Shown: positions 11,266-24,420, counted from the first letter of the stretch. The stretch is 64,000 bases of DNA from Druceiella hillmani (GCA_039881145.1 JAYKKI010000005.1:29013501-29077500); one strand, 5' to 3'. The notes: generated from the letters alone by a model not told the origin. A program made the numbers and translations.

Positions 11266-14200
11266 GACTCCAAAAATCTCTAAGACTAAGAGTGTTTTGC
11301 AATATTTATTTCTGTTGAGAAATTATATTGTACTGGAAAAGTTCTAAATAAGCACTCCTATTTCAATTATTTTATACTCTTCAACGCGCTTCCATTCCAT
11401 GGTTATTCAAAGTCCATTCTATTTTTTTTTTAAATTGTATTTTTTCATTTATGTGACTATGGTGTCCTATGATACGAAAAACTCTCAAATGTGTAATTTA
11501 TTGAAATTGAAACAGAATTTTGCCCTTATTAATGAACGTAAATATATACCTTTATACCGACATACATATTAATAAGTAAAATATATATATATATGTATAT
11601 ATATATATAAATATCTCGAGACATATTAAATCACATTCATCCTTTTGGTTTTCCCATGGTCAGAACTTCAAGCGTGTAGATACCCATAAATACTGCTTGT
11701 CTACTTACTAACACCCTAGTTCCTTCTCGCATTTATTTATACATCTTCTAACATCTTAGTCACTTTATGCCTTTTTTATGTACCCGTATATAATTAATTG
11801 CCTATTTATTTTCTTACTTTCTTGCATACGTTAAGAAAAGTTAAAAAAAACCCTAACTCTATGAACTTACTCTTTATTTGTGATGAGTATCTTTCATCAT
11901 CATCATCAAAGGAAAATTGTTGATCAATTTTGTAAAACTAATCAACTAGCTAACCCATCTAAATAAGATAACCATTACACGGTGCAAAATTAATACAAAA
12001 AGCTGAGTTACCTTTGGCACTGTGCAATAATTTCTAGGTAAAAGTGTACCTCTAAAAGGTGTTTGTCATTGTAGGGTTTTAAAATTCTCAATTTAAATTT
12101 ACATTTACATATTTAGGAAATGCGTTCTACATTTTTTTATGACAAATTTACAAACGAATTCAAAATACATAATGTACGTTTTTATTATTACAATTTGCAA
12201 TTGTAAATGTATACTTTTTAGTTTAGACCATTATTCTTTAATTTTGCTTCAATTACTGTTACTTCATAATTCTAAAACTAATCTATCATCGAATATCGTC
12301 GCTCGCACGCCATGCAATGTTTAAGCGAACCATTTCTAGCCACTTTTCACTGGCAGTATATGTAAATAACAATTGAAATCCATAGCTAACTTTTCTAGTA
12401 TAATAAGCTAGAAAACATTACATATATGAACCTCTAAAAATCACTGATTTAGGCACTCACTGACACATCCTTAAAATCTATTGATAATTCTAAACATGCT
12501 TGGAGCGTTAAAATTGAGATATGAATATGTGTGTATATAACAGAAAAAAAACACAGTAGAAAAATAAGAAAGAAAAATTCTTGAAAGACATAACAATCGA
12601 GAAAAAAGTAGTGTTTGTTATAATTTTACGGCAATTTCAAGGCATTAATGATTTTATTCTAATCTGCTCTAACTTATGTTGAACTGGAAACATACAATTT
12701 TTTATAGTGGAATAAAAGAGGATAACATTCTTTTAACAGCCTCATTTACAGCATATTTCATAGAACAACGGTGTTAGAAAAAGAGACGGAGAGTGAGCTT
12801 TATATTTACCTATTGCCGCGGGATATAATGTAGATCGTCATTGAAAAAGAAATTGGTATTATAAGTAAACACAGATCCAAATTCAATAAAAAATAATGAA
12901 TGTTCTAAAAGATGAAATTTAAATTTACTTTCGCAAAACTCGTTGAAAATTTATTAATGTGGAAAAAAATTTCCAAGTTCTTGTCGGGCTGTTTCGCAAG
13001 CAGTACCATATTTCTCGGAATGGTGGTATATATTTTGATTACTAGTCAGTTTCATTGCACGCCCCTGAACAACACCAAGACATCCAAATAATCCAGTGGC
13101 GCAATTTCAGTTTTATAATTATGTAATTATCAACTTTTTATATTATTAGAAAAAAAAATAAAATCGAAATTAATTGGCTTTTCATTTCCTATCAACGATC
13201 TACAGTTAGAACGTACACACCTGGATAATATTATTTAGCCTAACAGAGAGCTAGATAATACAACCATTGACATAGGAATAATAATTTGGGGCATATCCCA
13301 TCGACATAGCGACAATACTCTGGCCTATATAAATACTCTGAAACGTATCCACCTTTTTTCAAATTTGTATAGCACTTTTTTCCTAATGTTTCTAGTGATT
13401 TTATGCAATTTAACTCAGCTTTGTGTCATACTTAATTTACGTTGCTATTCGACGAAATATGAGTCTACGCACAAGACTGGATATTGAATCATATATTTAT
13501 GACTCGCTTAACGTCCAATTCCGCCCTGCTTCCGAGGTATGATGTTCACATTCTTACAAAAAATAATATTGGGTAAGTTATTACTAAGTTTGGTAATTTC
13601 TTGACTTCTGGACGAATCTTTCCTTATATGATTGGTTCCAAGCGTTATGAATAAGTTATGAATATTTCAAAGTGTTAGTTGCTACTGAACAAGAGTTTCT
13701 GGAAATTATTCATAAGATTGTTAAATTTGGAAATTATATAACTTAAATAAGTTAGGACAATTGTTTAATTGTTAAAAAAATACTTGGTGTAAAATACTAA
13801 AAAAATACTAAAGTGTAAATTTTTTATTCCAAAAATATTATTCTCCATGGATGAACAAGGAAATAAGAAACGTCATAGAAATATGCTGTATCATAAGATT
13901 GAAAGAACATATTTTAGACATAAAAACGACTTTAATTATCAAAATGTACTTGATTTCACACAGGTGCCAAAAATTAAGGTGACTCCTAATTTTCGCGGAC
14001 CTCTTCGCTATCTTTTTATTCTAAATCAATCTATCTATGATATTTCTTGCTATGTCTGTCAAATGACTATGCAAAGTTAAACTGTGGCTTGACTCCGCCT
14101 AATATTTAATTTTGGTTATGTTTAATTATAAATGGCCATTTCATTCAATGATGTTGTACTGTAGTAATTTGTAACCAAAAATTAATAACTGATTAAAACT

Positions 14201-15094
14201 AGTAAATTTTCCCCAAATAAAAGGCTGTTTAAAGTTTTCACTACAAATCCACACCGTTAAAATTACAACATCGTTAAAATTACAATTACACAGCATATAG
14301 GCTGTGGGTTATAATTCTTAAATTTAAGTTTATTATTTTTTCTCTCTTTATTTTCACTGCGATGCTTTATTGTCTATTTTAATGTAAATTGGTAATTTTT
14401 ATTTTTTAGTTATTGATATTTATGCAATTAAAAGTAGCCAGTACGTGTTATTAGGCCACATCGACTAACAAAATTGGTCTTTGGAAAGCTCTTTATATTA
14501 CAAGTCAGTAAAAAGTCTTTACACAATAACATATTTGTCGTTACTTGAATATCCCTATATTACAGCGGTATATAATTTTATGCAATTCAAAATAGTTGCG
14601 GAATATTAGCTCTACAAACGATTTAACCTCTCAGTTTGCTTAAAGAACCAAATATTTATAAATTGGACGCGTTGACTGAAAACGGAACAGATTTCATTTC
14701 GCTATTCCGCATTTATTCGTGAACGTACAATAAAATGTTAACACAGCCATTTCGTCGCACGTAAATTATTACCTAGGTAATTGTAAATTTAACGATATTT
14801 GCTTTATTATTCAACAGTTATAGCTTCTTTGACGGCTAAATCATTGTTAATGAAATAATATTTATACCCAACAATATAATGAAGGATTAAATGTCATTTA
14901 AATTATTAATCTTTATATATTTACCGAAATTAGTTAGTTATTTTTAAAGTAATGGAGAAAGAAACATTAAAAACTGTTAGCTTATCTATTTCAGTAAGCG
15001 TAAAAAATTATGAAATTGTATTCTATATTTGGAAATAGTACTGAGATAATATAATATATAGTTTTTGAATTCGTGTACATTTAAAAGCAGGAAG
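11266..15094. other. Long non-coding stretch, one short (TA)n tract
   Basis: A TA tract lies at about 11579-11612. At 13845-13905 one plus frame reads PWMNKEIRNVI and another LYHKIERT, faintly like the linker between LINE endonuclease and RT, but too short to call. Nothing else is recognised. Confidence 0.45.
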
Positions 15095-15225
15095 TTCTAT
15101 TTTTATTTAAATTTTTCCATTTATTGGATATAAGAAATTATTAACTCACAGATTTTATTGTTCTGTTTTTATTTAAATTTTTCCATTCATTAGATATAAG
15201 AAATATTAACTCACAGATTTTGTTG
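15095..15225. repeat. Two-copy tandem repeat, 66-bp unit
   Basis: The copies at 15095-15160 and 15161-15225 share TTCT, then TTTTTATTTAAATTTTTCCATT, ATATAAGAAAT and TTAACTCACAGATTTT, with a few substitutions and one or two indels. Confidence 0.9.
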
Positions 15226-17577
15226 TTTCTTTGATTACTTGAGGATAATACAGCTTGATTTTTTATCGTCAATTTTGGGTTTTCATATCTTGTATCACAA
15301 TCGATCTCAAAAGCTATTTAGCATCGATTGATAATGGTTATTTCTGATGACTGATGGATAACTTGAGAAACGACGCAAGCATCTTGTTGGAACGAGAAAT
15401 CTCAATCTGCTGTTTTTTTTGCAATATTTAATATTTAATTATTCTATGAATAAAATCAAGGACGTCAGTTAATTGCATTGCGTAAAGCCATTTGAAAGAA
15501 AAATTTTAAAGGAAAGTGGTGATCTTCTGATTAAAAAGCACTATTTCTCCTTTTGATAAAATTCACTTGAGCTTTACACCGAGATTTAAATACGTCGGCA
15601 GCCTAGATATTGGAGTAGATTAAAATTTTAATTTCCACCAGGGGGTAGGGAATATGAGAGCAAAAGTTTTTCCGATCTCTCATTTTGTTAAATATCTAGG
15701 TGCTACCATTTTGGTGAACTTATTAATTTATTAATATTGTTGGAGGAATAAGTTTTTTGTAACATGTATTTAAATGAGCATATAATACGTACTATTGCGC
15801 TTCAGAGGAAATATTACGTGTTTTTAGCAATATTGACGATTTCTTGGGCCACGGTAATATTTAACCAGATATAGGTAATTCAAAGCATAATACTTGAATA
15901 TTCAAAGTACATCTTTCTCATTTAAAAGGTAGCAGTGCGTGTACTCATTGTACTATGGAAGGCTTCCATTAGTAAAATTTACTTGAATCTTAGGGATGAA
16001 ATGTTGGGTTATCTCAAATTACACCAATTAAAAATAGTAATAGAAAGCATGACCTATTGAGCAGATGTGAACTTTTATTGCACCGACCTAAAAAAAGTTG
16101 TAATAAATAAATTTCTGATACGGATGATATTGAAAACGTGCTCTCGTGATAAATTGCGTTTTTCAATCCTGTTTGTTTCGACCATATGGAGAGTACATTC
16201 ACACTATATTTACTGCTTTAGTATTGCGACATGAAAAACGTATCCGTATACAAAGACCGATTTTCTTGAAAAACAATCTGTGTGATATATCTATGAGCAA
16301 ATCGACCGTTGTCATCTAAAGACATTAAATTTACTCTTCTGGTCATTGTTATATGATTCTTGGCATAATTTTCAATTGTAATATTTTGAATATTATCACG
16401 AATTTTTGAAGGAGGAAGGTTACTTTGCAGCGACAGATTTTAAAACTATGAACTTTATTGGCCAACAGTTGATTAACAGAAAAGGATTAAATGTTTCATG
16501 TATTATATTAAACATCAAAAGATGTAGGCAATTTTGCCTTTCCCATTCAGGTACAGATAGGTTTGTGATATCTAACAATTGATTACAATTCAGTACGAAA
16601 TTTAGGGATACGATTCAAGTAGTTTAAAATTTCAGTTTCTTGCTGGATATTTTACTTAAACTATATAGCATAAGAAATATGAAATCTATGCTAATAAAAG
16701 TATGCACTTATGTGAATTCGGGAAGTGTGAATGTGGTAATTATTAAGTCATTAAAGTAATTTTTTTCCAAAATGTTATTTTCTTAATAAAAATCTTTTGT
16801 ATTGATAATGATTAAATATAAATTGTCGTTTATACTGAAAATATTAACCTGAAATTAGAAAAAAGAGCTTAAAGCGACTTAAAGAAATATAGAGAAGAGA
16901 AAGAAAATTGTCAAATGTTTTTTTAATAATAAAGTTTGATTGGAATATACTGTATTTAGAATTTTTTAAGCCTCGAAGAGTATAAGGAGGTTAAAAGGCC
17001 GAAAAATTCTCTATAAACATTATCAAATCATATAATTAAATAAATAATTTTTAAATTGTACCATAATTAAGATAAGATTAGATTCAATTAGTCATTGGTC
17101 CCGGTTTCGCAGGAATAGGCAGACTTTTTACGCATTCATGTGCCCCGTATGCTCATAATTTTTTTTTATTTAAAAATAAAGTCATCATTTTTAAACTATT
17201 CGTTAAAAGTTATTTGAGGAAAATTTTACCTCTGTAAGTTGTGGAAGATCAGTAGAAAATTTAATTTCATGAGGATTAAGGTCGATTTGCACGATAAACT
17301 CTAGAAAATTTAGTTGACATATTTTTTTTTCACAGAAAACGTTAATTATATATTTTATGTAATGTATACCTTTTCTATATTTCTATATAATGCTTTAGAA
17401 TTTATCACAGTACTTTTTGAAAAAAGAACTATGTGGTTTTCATGTGAATCTTACGATTTTACTCTTCGAGACATTTTCTTTTTTTCTTCGACGTCATCTA
17501 TCGTCACAGGCAGGGTAATTTATATAAAAAATTAATAAGTTATACATTTTGAACTTCCTCGATAATCAGTTGATCTA
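15226..17577. other. Non-coding stretch, nothing recognised
   Basis: Frequent stops in all frames; no transposon motif, hairpin or RNA gene seen. Confidence 0.5.
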
Positions 17578-17645
17578 CTAATAAAAATTGGAGCGAAACT
17601 CGTTCATTAGTTGCTGAGAAAACCGATAGACAGATACGGCCGTGG
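17578..17645 (-). repeat. Short block of a CTCAGCAAC-type dispersed repeat
   Basis: On the minus strand: TATCTGTCTATCGGTTTTC, then TCAGCAACTA, then GCTCCAATTTTTA. The 38.9 kb block has GTCTGTCTGTC, TCAGCAACTA and GCTCCCAGCTTAAAATT in the same order on the plus strand. Such blocks are common in arthropod genomes, but the family is not named here. Confidence 0.35.
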
Positions 17646-18559
17646 ATTTCGTTTCATATGTATATTTTATTTAATAGGTAGAGTATCAAAAGTTTCTTTT
17701 TCAAACTGAACTAGAATTTACTTTTAAAAATATTATTGTTTTTATCGAGTTAGTATTGAAGAAATATTTGTTAGTATAAAATTCTGTATTAAATTTTGAT
17801 TGAAATACACTGTAAACATTTTTTCAAATGGCAATGGATGCAGAAAGTTTTAGATAATAAATGTTTGGTATAAAGGTTTTGATAAACCTTATTACAAAAT
17901 GTAGATATAAAATATTTTACGTTCACAGTATTAGTTATTTCATAAAAAATTAAAATAATGTTTCGTATATACTTTTTCAATTTACAATAAATTTTTAGTA
18001 ATGGCAAACATAAATTTTTACTCAATTTCCATATTTTCAGGTAAGCTTTATGTTCTTACCTTCTTTTTCCAGGTATATAAACACATAATACTACTTATGT
18101 TTACAATTTTAAGATGTTTAAGTAAATGGCAAACCATTAATAGGTTCGTTAGTGAGTCAGTGCCAAAATTAATGATTTTTGGAGTTCCATATTTCGAAAC
18201 CCAATAAAGCAAAATATAGAAGTCAAGTATTTTCTACAATATTTTCTACTTTCTTACACTGCTAAAATGTTAGCTTTGGATTTCAATGCTTGTATCAAAA
18301 TCAAGAAGAAAATAATTAAAATGTACTTTTAAACAAAAAAAAATTATTGTTAACTTGTCATTTAAGTGTAAAATAATATCCTTTGAATTGAATTAACTTC
18401 TCAAAGTTATCGCTTTCAAATTAAATACAAAATAAAACACAATCCAATTAAGTACGAAAGGTAATCGTACAATTTCATTCGCAAAAAAACAAGAAACGAA
18501 TGTCACTTCCAATCTTTTTCTTCTCCTTAGCCATGTTCTACCCCATAAGTGTAGACCGC
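17646..18559. other. Non-coding stretch, nothing recognised
   Basis: Two small open frames overlap here without recognisable content. No repeat partner was found within the window. Confidence 0.5.
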
Positions 18560-18775
18560 CTTCATTCTATATCACTCCTTTCGATTTTGTGCTTTTCCAA
18601 CCCACTTTACTGCAGTTGTTCCTTTGATATCGACGTATTTGGCTTTCCTTGTAAGCGCATTTCACCCCATGATCACCATTACACAATCGCTTTACGCCAT
18701 AAGTCCTTCTTTCTGGCAGCGTGGCCAGCCCATTGCCATTTAATCTTCGCGACACTTTTTATGACGTCTGCGATT
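18560..18775 (-). mobile_element. LINE 3' end fragment (C-terminus of ORF2)
   Basis: The minus strand reads KVAKIKWQWAGHAARKKD, then an EW..WGE..LQGKP segment across stops. This matches the conserved K(L/I)KW.WAGH(V/I)AR ... GRP tail found C-terminal to the reverse transcriptase in many arthropod LINEs. Only about 60 residues survive and the frame is broken, so it is a dead fragment. Its motif differs from the FFGHVARQ tail of the LINE at 23 kb, so it is a different family. Confidence 0.65.
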
Positions 18776-19081
18776 TTGCTTGTTTATATCGCAACACTTT
18801 TTATGAGCAGACTTTTCTCTCTCCCTTGCACGCATTTCCAGAAGTTATCATTTGCAATCGATGGTATAAAATCTTAGATATATTTATTATAATTTACTTG
18901 TGTAAAACCAATTTTTAAATATTCATTGGTAGGCTTTTCAATAGTCTTCGCATATTCAGAAATATTGCGGCTAAATTATTGTAAGTAATTTGTATTACAT
19001 AAATAAACAATCTCCAAAAGGAACCGTTTCATATATTTTTCTACTGCGCGATGTTTTAGAGAAAATGAGTGCTCGCACATA

Positions 19082-19133
19082 ATATGCACACACGCACGCG
19101 CGCGCCCGCACACACACACACACACATATGTAC

Positions 19134-19164
<31 letters not shown>

Positions 19165-19252
19165 CTTATAAATATGTGTGCGTTTGTGTATGTAGCCTTA
19201 CATGCGTAGGTGCATGCGTACATGAGTGCGTGCGGACATCTATAAGTGCGTG
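19082..19252. repeat. Alternating purine-pyrimidine tract: CA/CG, then TA, then TG
   Basis: CACACGCACGCGCGCG-type sequence passes into (CA)n, then (TA)n at about 19137-19164, then a TG-rich stretch with TGCATGCGTACATG. Alternating CG/CA DNA is prone to the Z form. The Cys/Val-rich open frame over it is a repeat artefact. Confidence 0.85.
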
Positions 19253-21596
19253 TTTTCGTTATTATTCACTATTCTTACCACTAGTTTGTGTGAAAATTAA
19301 AAACTTCGTAAAATCTTTTCCTTACATTGAATTAGATACATCTTCTTATATTTCAAGTTTAGCTTTTATATTTTGTTTAATTATAATTTCTTTATTTTTG
19401 CTTTTTATATTTGCTTTTCGAGTTTAAGAGCACTTAAAAAGTAGTAAAGAAAAAGATTTCGGTGACACATTGAGAAACGTGTGCATTTTTATTATCAGCC
19501 CAAACTGGATTTACGTTCCAGAATCGTTTTTCCGTCAGCTACTGATTTGCCACGCATGTGTTGTATAATATATTTGTGTGCGAAAAATATGGCTGCTAAA
19601 AGTGTGCGCAAGCCATGAACAGATATTGGTTGCTTTAACAATTTTAGCTTCGACATCTTTTACTGAATCAGTGAAAAAAATTAACATGGAATTAACGTTA
19701 TTTAACAATTTTTCTTACATTTGAGTTCATATAAACGAGTAAGTACGGATGGACATTGTTTACGTCCGTTCCTCATTTTAAAACGATTTTCCCCAACAGC
19801 AGTTTCGTCTCGATTATAGTGTGTAGTTTTGTTTAAGTTTTTTTATACATATATTTTATTAAATTACAAAATAGTCATACCGATATATATCTACATTACG
19901 ATTCTTGGCCGTTTACGATTATTGGTCACTTGAATTGACTCAAAAAACTATTAATCCAAAATACCTAATAAAAAGAACTATGAGACAAATTGAAACCCTT
20001 TAATTTACGGATTTTAAAAATGATGCTCTATGTTCATTACCAAAAAACGTCAATAATCTAGTTAGATTGTGCGTTTTATTAGTGACGGCCATAATAAGAT
20101 TGTTTTTGAAAGTGATAATTTCACCAATTTCATAACAATTATTCATATGATATAATTTTCTATGTGTTGTAATATTTAGATTTTGTCTACAATTATTACA
20201 GGACTATTTGAGTTTATGACATATCATAACGGGCTTTGTAAATAGCGATATGACAAGACTCTTGAGAGTGAAATAAAAATTTTATCGACATTTGTTTATT
20301 TAGTTATATCATATTATTATTCAATTATAAAAAATTATATCGTCCAGTATAAAAGAAATTCAATTAAAAGGTTAAAAAATTGGATGGAATAAAATATTAA
20401 TTCATATACATTCCGAACATTATTTTCTTGCTTGACTTACTCGTCGTACTTATGGAGCTAATAAGATTAAATTTCATTTGGAGCAAAAATTAAAGTTCTA
20501 CATAATATGAAACATATTTTAAAATTGGTAGTAAAATCAAGCTTAAAGATTGGAGATAAATATTGGGACAAAGATTGAAGATACGTATAAAAAATTCTCA
20601 TTAAATGGCATAAACGAGCGAGAAAAGTAAGGAAAATGAGTCAAATATAATATGGTTTATTACTAAATAATAGGATATAATATGGTTTATTACTAAATAA
20701 TCGGCTAATGTCTAAGTTTTTGAAGGATAGTTCGACATAATTAAAAAGTACTTTTATTAGAATTTATTTGAAATTTACCGAAAAATTACAGCAATCTCAT
20801 ACTTTTTGATAAATTCAATATATTTTTCCTTGTGAGAATTATACTAGGTGATATATTTATATATTGGAAAATAATATAACATTTATAAATAGTTCAATCG
20901 AAATACTATGTGCTTTTAAATATTTATAGGAGTGTGTACGAAATCTACTAAGAGTGTACGGTATCCGTGTCGTGCATGGTCTACTAGTACTTAACAGATT
21001 TTATAATTTATTGTATTTATTATCTACATTTTATTATCAAAAATTAATTAAATAATGATTATCGGAACCTGGAAGATTCTTAAGCCGTACCCTACAATGA
21101 TCTCATAAGCATTTAATAAGAAAATAAGACTTACCTACTGAAAAGTTTTAAAATTTGGAACCTAAATTATATTCTTAGGATTAAATTTTAGAATACTATC
21201 TGATATACTTGATCCAGATACCACAATAACTTCATGAACTGAAATTCCAGATATTAAGAAATATGATCTAGACACTACACGAATTTCAAGAATTGGTGTT
21301 AGTCCTTTAGGATGCGTGTAGTACCTTATTGTAGTACCTTTTGTAGTAGCTTGAGTTCGAAGGAAATACAATTCCCTGTGGCCGGGTGCTGTTTGAGAAT
21401 TTAATCTACCATTATGTTGAACTTAGATTTACTACCAGTTGCCCAAGGTTCCAAGGCTATAAATAGTTTATAATTTGTTGTATACTTGAAACCTTGAATA
21501 CGGAATTATATAATATAAACATTTAAATATAATAAAAACATATAATTGTGTTGCCTGTTAATGATATTTCACTCGTTTTTATTGTTAATATGTACG
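19253..21596. other. Non-coding stretch with a 30-bp tandem duplication
   Basis: TATAATATGGTTTATTAC and flanking bases are duplicated at 20646-20705 with a 30-bp period. A minus-strand open frame at 21162-21371 looks more protein-like than its alternatives but has no motif I know, no splice signals I can defend and no start context. Confidence 0.45.
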
Positions 21597-21780
21597 GTGT
21601 TCAATATTCAAATGTACTCAGAATCAGTGTAATTGACACGCTCTTTACAGAAATCGACACCAAAGGATATAATCCAATTGCTATGCTTAGAAGAAATAGA
21701 CTTGTTTAAAATTTTATTACAGTAGATGAGTCTTTCGAAGTTTACTTTGATAAAACAAATTTGAAAAACCTTAAATTTAA
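21597..21780 (+). repeat. Dispersed repeat E, copy 2 (partner at 4688-4862)
   Basis: Colinear with the 4.7 kb copy in the same orientation. The plus-strand frame reads YNPIAMLRRNRLV, a stop, then VDESFEVYFDK. The 4.7 kb copy gives CNPIALLAQRKQNR and VYCDK at the same places. Shared peptide content hints at a coding origin; the family is unknown. Confidence 0.5.
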
Positions 21781-22289
21781 ATCAGGTAGCATCTTTTTGA
21801 GACGCAAATATGAGGCATGATTTGATATTTATTTAAAGTGTTTAATGATAATTACAGGTTAGATTACAATTTAACACAATAATAAAAGTTTCTAATGTCA
21901 TTTACTTAATTAAAATTAAAATTTGTCAAACGCTCTTAATTAAATTTCCACATTATAAATTTATGTGTTATATCTTCGTATTTATTCATCCTTAGTTTAA
22001 ATAAAGGTGATCAAACTTTGAATTCAAGGTTATTATTAATATGGATTAATCTTACATATTTTTATAATAAGTAACCAAAAACAGTCACATTGACGTCAAC
22101 TTGACAATAAAACTTTTCAATTATTTTTCTAAAATCGTGGCTTATAGCCTAACTTATTCGACTTTCTTTTATAAAAAGTAGTTTACAATAATTAAAACTT
22201 TTTCTCATTTGTAATTTTTTAATTGGCTACTTTACGTAAACATTTTTTGTCAGTCATTTATTTCCCACCTCTTATTTTATCAGTGTCTG

Positions 22290-22315
22290 GATTCCATCCG
22301 AAATCGGATGGAATC
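22290..22315. repeat. Perfect hairpin, 11-bp arms, just upstream of the copia primer site
   Basis: GATTCCATCCG (22290-22300) pairs with CGGATGGAATC (22305-22315) across a four-base loop. It lies about 70 bp before the primer-binding site, so it would fall within or next to the 5' LTR. No equivalent was found beside the 3' LTR. Confidence 0.8.
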
Positions 22316-22382
22316 TGTCAAAATATACGGACATAGCTTTCTACAAACCCAATAGTTTTTATATCGAACCAAATTATCAACA

Positions 22383-22394
22383 TGGTAGCAGAGC
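22383..22394 (+). promoter_or_regulatory. Copia primer-binding site (initiator tRNA-Met half type)
   Basis: TGGTAGCAGAGC is the classic Ty1/copia primer site, matching the internal part of initiator tRNA-Met. It lies about 200 bp before the gag ATG at 22600. The 5' LTR should end just left of it, but I could not recognise that LTR by similarity to the 3' one. Confidence 0.8.
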
Positions 22395-23029
22395 GTGGTT
22401 CCTATTAAAGTAAAAAGTAAAAACACAGTGAGAAAAAGAAAACTTGCCGGCGTAGTTTCATAAGGAAACATTTTTGTCACAACCTAATCTTTCCAGCGTC
22501 ACGTATTCATTAGAATTCAACAATTTTACGAATATAAAAGAATATATCACAAATAGAATTCAAGAATTAGTATTAACATAAAGTATATACACATTGAAAA
22601 TGTCGAATATGGGTCACCACAAACACTTTCATATTGATATACTCGTTGGAAGGGACAACTACGCAAGTTGGAAATTCGCACTACCAGCTTATTTCGAACT
22701 TGAAGAATTTTGTAGCTGTATCATAGGTACTTATACCGATGAAGGGAAGGAAATCAAGAAATCAAAACTTATTTTATTGTTAGACGCGATTAACTATGTA
22801 CATGTACAGAACGCGACTCGTGCAAGGAAGTCTGGGAAAGTTTGGAACAGGCTTTTGGTTTTTCAGTTTACACGTAAAGTGGTTTTTTCGTAAGAGTGGC
22901 ATTATTGAGAGATCTCATAAAAGCTGCGTTGGAATCTTCTCGTATCGTGGATGACTATGTGATTAAAATAATATCAACTGCACATCTTCTTCTCAGTCGT
23001 GTCGCTATTGACAAAGCGATCGTGGTCAT

Positions 23030-23795
23030 GATGAGGTTACATCATCATTAATAATTGATCTTGACTCCTCACAATTTTTCGCCATCTCAACCTATTGGCC
23101 GACATCTTAGTGCATTTATGTAGAGGACCTCTAACTGCTGATTTTATTTGATCAGTCCATCGCATGGATGCTCTGCCATGCGGTCTATTTCGTTCCACCC
23201 TTCTCTGGATCACTAAATGCTATATAGAGTCATTGTTTTGCCTTGCGACGTGGCCAAAGAAATTCAAAATTCGAGACTGTAATAGGGTTGATAAATGCTG
23301 CGTGATGCCGAATTCTTGGAGTAAGGAGGTGCTTGTACGAAATTCTGTTCATGACACTTCCAGAATTTTTTCAGCTTATCCATCGCAGTTATGGCTATCG
23401 CCATTCGCCTCCTTAGTTCATCTACGCTTCCCCCATTATTTGAGATTAAAGCATCAAGATTTATGTAGGAGTGAACCACATTGCAATTCGCAATCTGTGT
23501 CACCTCTGGCATTTTGTTATTGGCGCGGTCCACAATTATCATCTTGGTCTTACTCCGGTTAATCTTCAATCCAAACATGAGGCTTACGTGTTCCATTTTA
23601 AGAAGTAATTCCTCCATCTGACGAGCATATGACATAAACAGAGTGGTATCATCAGCGTAAAGTAGGTTTGCTATTTTGTAGCCACCAATCACAACACCAT
23701 CATTCCAGTCTTCCAGAGTAATTCGCATCAGAGTGAATTGAAAATGTTCAAAAATATGACCAACTGCACGTAAGCTGCGAAATATCAATTTTGAT
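23030..23795 (-). mobile_element. 5'-truncated LINE inserted in copia gag
   Basis: Antisense to the copia element. Gag similarity stops near 23.02 kb and resumes near 23.80 kb, and the interval reads on the minus strand as the C-terminal half of a LINE ORF2. The 3' end lies at the left, with a short ATGATG-type tail right after the last coding similarity (about 23.03-23.05 kb). The 5' end is truncated just upstream of the RT catalytic motif. The insertion postdates the copia element. Confidence 0.85.
23100..23788 (-). pseudogene. LINE ORF2 C-terminal fragment (RT palm to tail)
   Basis: The open part (23788-23264) begins within the RT: ITLEDWNDGVVIGG, then the catalytic YADD at residues 44-47 (about 23.66 kb), LKINRSKTKMIIVDRAN, and the RRRMAIAITAMDKLKKFWK thumb-like motif. 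After a frameshift near 23.28 kb it continues as RILNFFGHVARQ, HLVIQ and MRWTDQIKSAV, the usual tail of this LINE group in arthropods. The endonuclease and the N-terminal half of the RT are absent. The clade (RTE-like or another) cannot be settled by eye. Confidence 0.85.
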
Positions 23796-24102
23796 ATTAA
23801 TGATGGCTTGGGACACTGATGTTGGCTGTTTTACCGAAAACTTACAAACCCATGATAACGAGTTTGGAGAGCTCAGACATGAAGATCAATGCCGATTCAA
23901 TTAAAGCGAATTTTTTTTGGAGGAAGTTCAATGCTCCAACAGCTCAGCGTTCTTCAAAGAAAAAAGGGCCGTTTAATGGAATCAAAATGTAAAAAAATCC
24001 AATAAAATGTCTTCATGATATAACTAGAATAAGTCTGGACATTATGCGAAGATTTGCCGAGTTTTGAAAAATGAAAACAGAGAAGAACGAAGAAAGTAAA
24101 AG

Positions 24103-24420
24103 TTGTTTTGCAATACTTTCAGTATTTTATCCGCGGGTAATGAATCCAGATGTATGGTATGTGGATCCGGGGCCTCCATGCATATGACCAATAGAAGTGA
24201 TTGGATGTATGATGTAACTAGTGTACTGATACCCACCATAACTGTTGCCAATAAGACACCGCTATACGTTGAACCTATAAAAGAAATTAATTTATTAATT
24301 AATGTTAAAGAAGATGATAAAATTCATGTAAGATAGGTTATGTACCTACCTAAACTGGCTGCCAATTTCTTATCAGTCAGTGCTATAGTGAAAAATGGCT
24401 GTAAAGTAAATTTTAGAGAT
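24103..24420 (+). pseudogene. Copia aspartic protease remnant
   Basis: The sequence reads WYVD, a one-base frameshift, then GASMHMTNRSDWM, the copia protease active site (normally WYVDSGAS.HMT). TVANKTPLYVE and, after a stop at about 24334, YLPKLAANFLSVS and GCKVNF complete the protease-like region. The catalytic DSG is disrupted by the frameshift. Coding similarity then jumps to the linker before RT. Confidence 0.85.

Larger units (their letters stand above)
22600..24065 (+). pseudogene. Copia gag, frameshifted and split by a LINE
   Basis: From ATG 22600 the frame reads a typical copia Gag N-terminus: GRDNYASWKFALPAYFE (the NY..WK motif), an acidic stretch, and LLLDAINYVHVQNATRA. A frameshift near 22.88 kb is followed by ALLRDLIKAALES and IISTAHLLL. 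Gag resumes after the LINE at about 23.80 kb with GTLMLAVLPKTYKPMI and SSDMKINADSIKANFF, then SGHYAKIC at about 24.04 kb, the remains of the CCHC zinc knuckle. Gag normally forms the particle and binds RNA. Stops and frameshifts rule out function. Confidence 0.85.

Noticed and set aside
13845..13990. Possible LINE fragment (PWMNKEIRNVI and LYHKIERT in different frames)
   Set aside because: Two very short matches in different frames; could be chance.
19128..19427. 99-codon frame with Cys-Val repeats
   Set aside because: Starts in the TA/TG microsatellite; the rest has no motif.
21162..21371. Minus-strand frame that looks protein-like
   Set aside because: Only 70 codons, no known motif, and flanking splice sites could not be defended.
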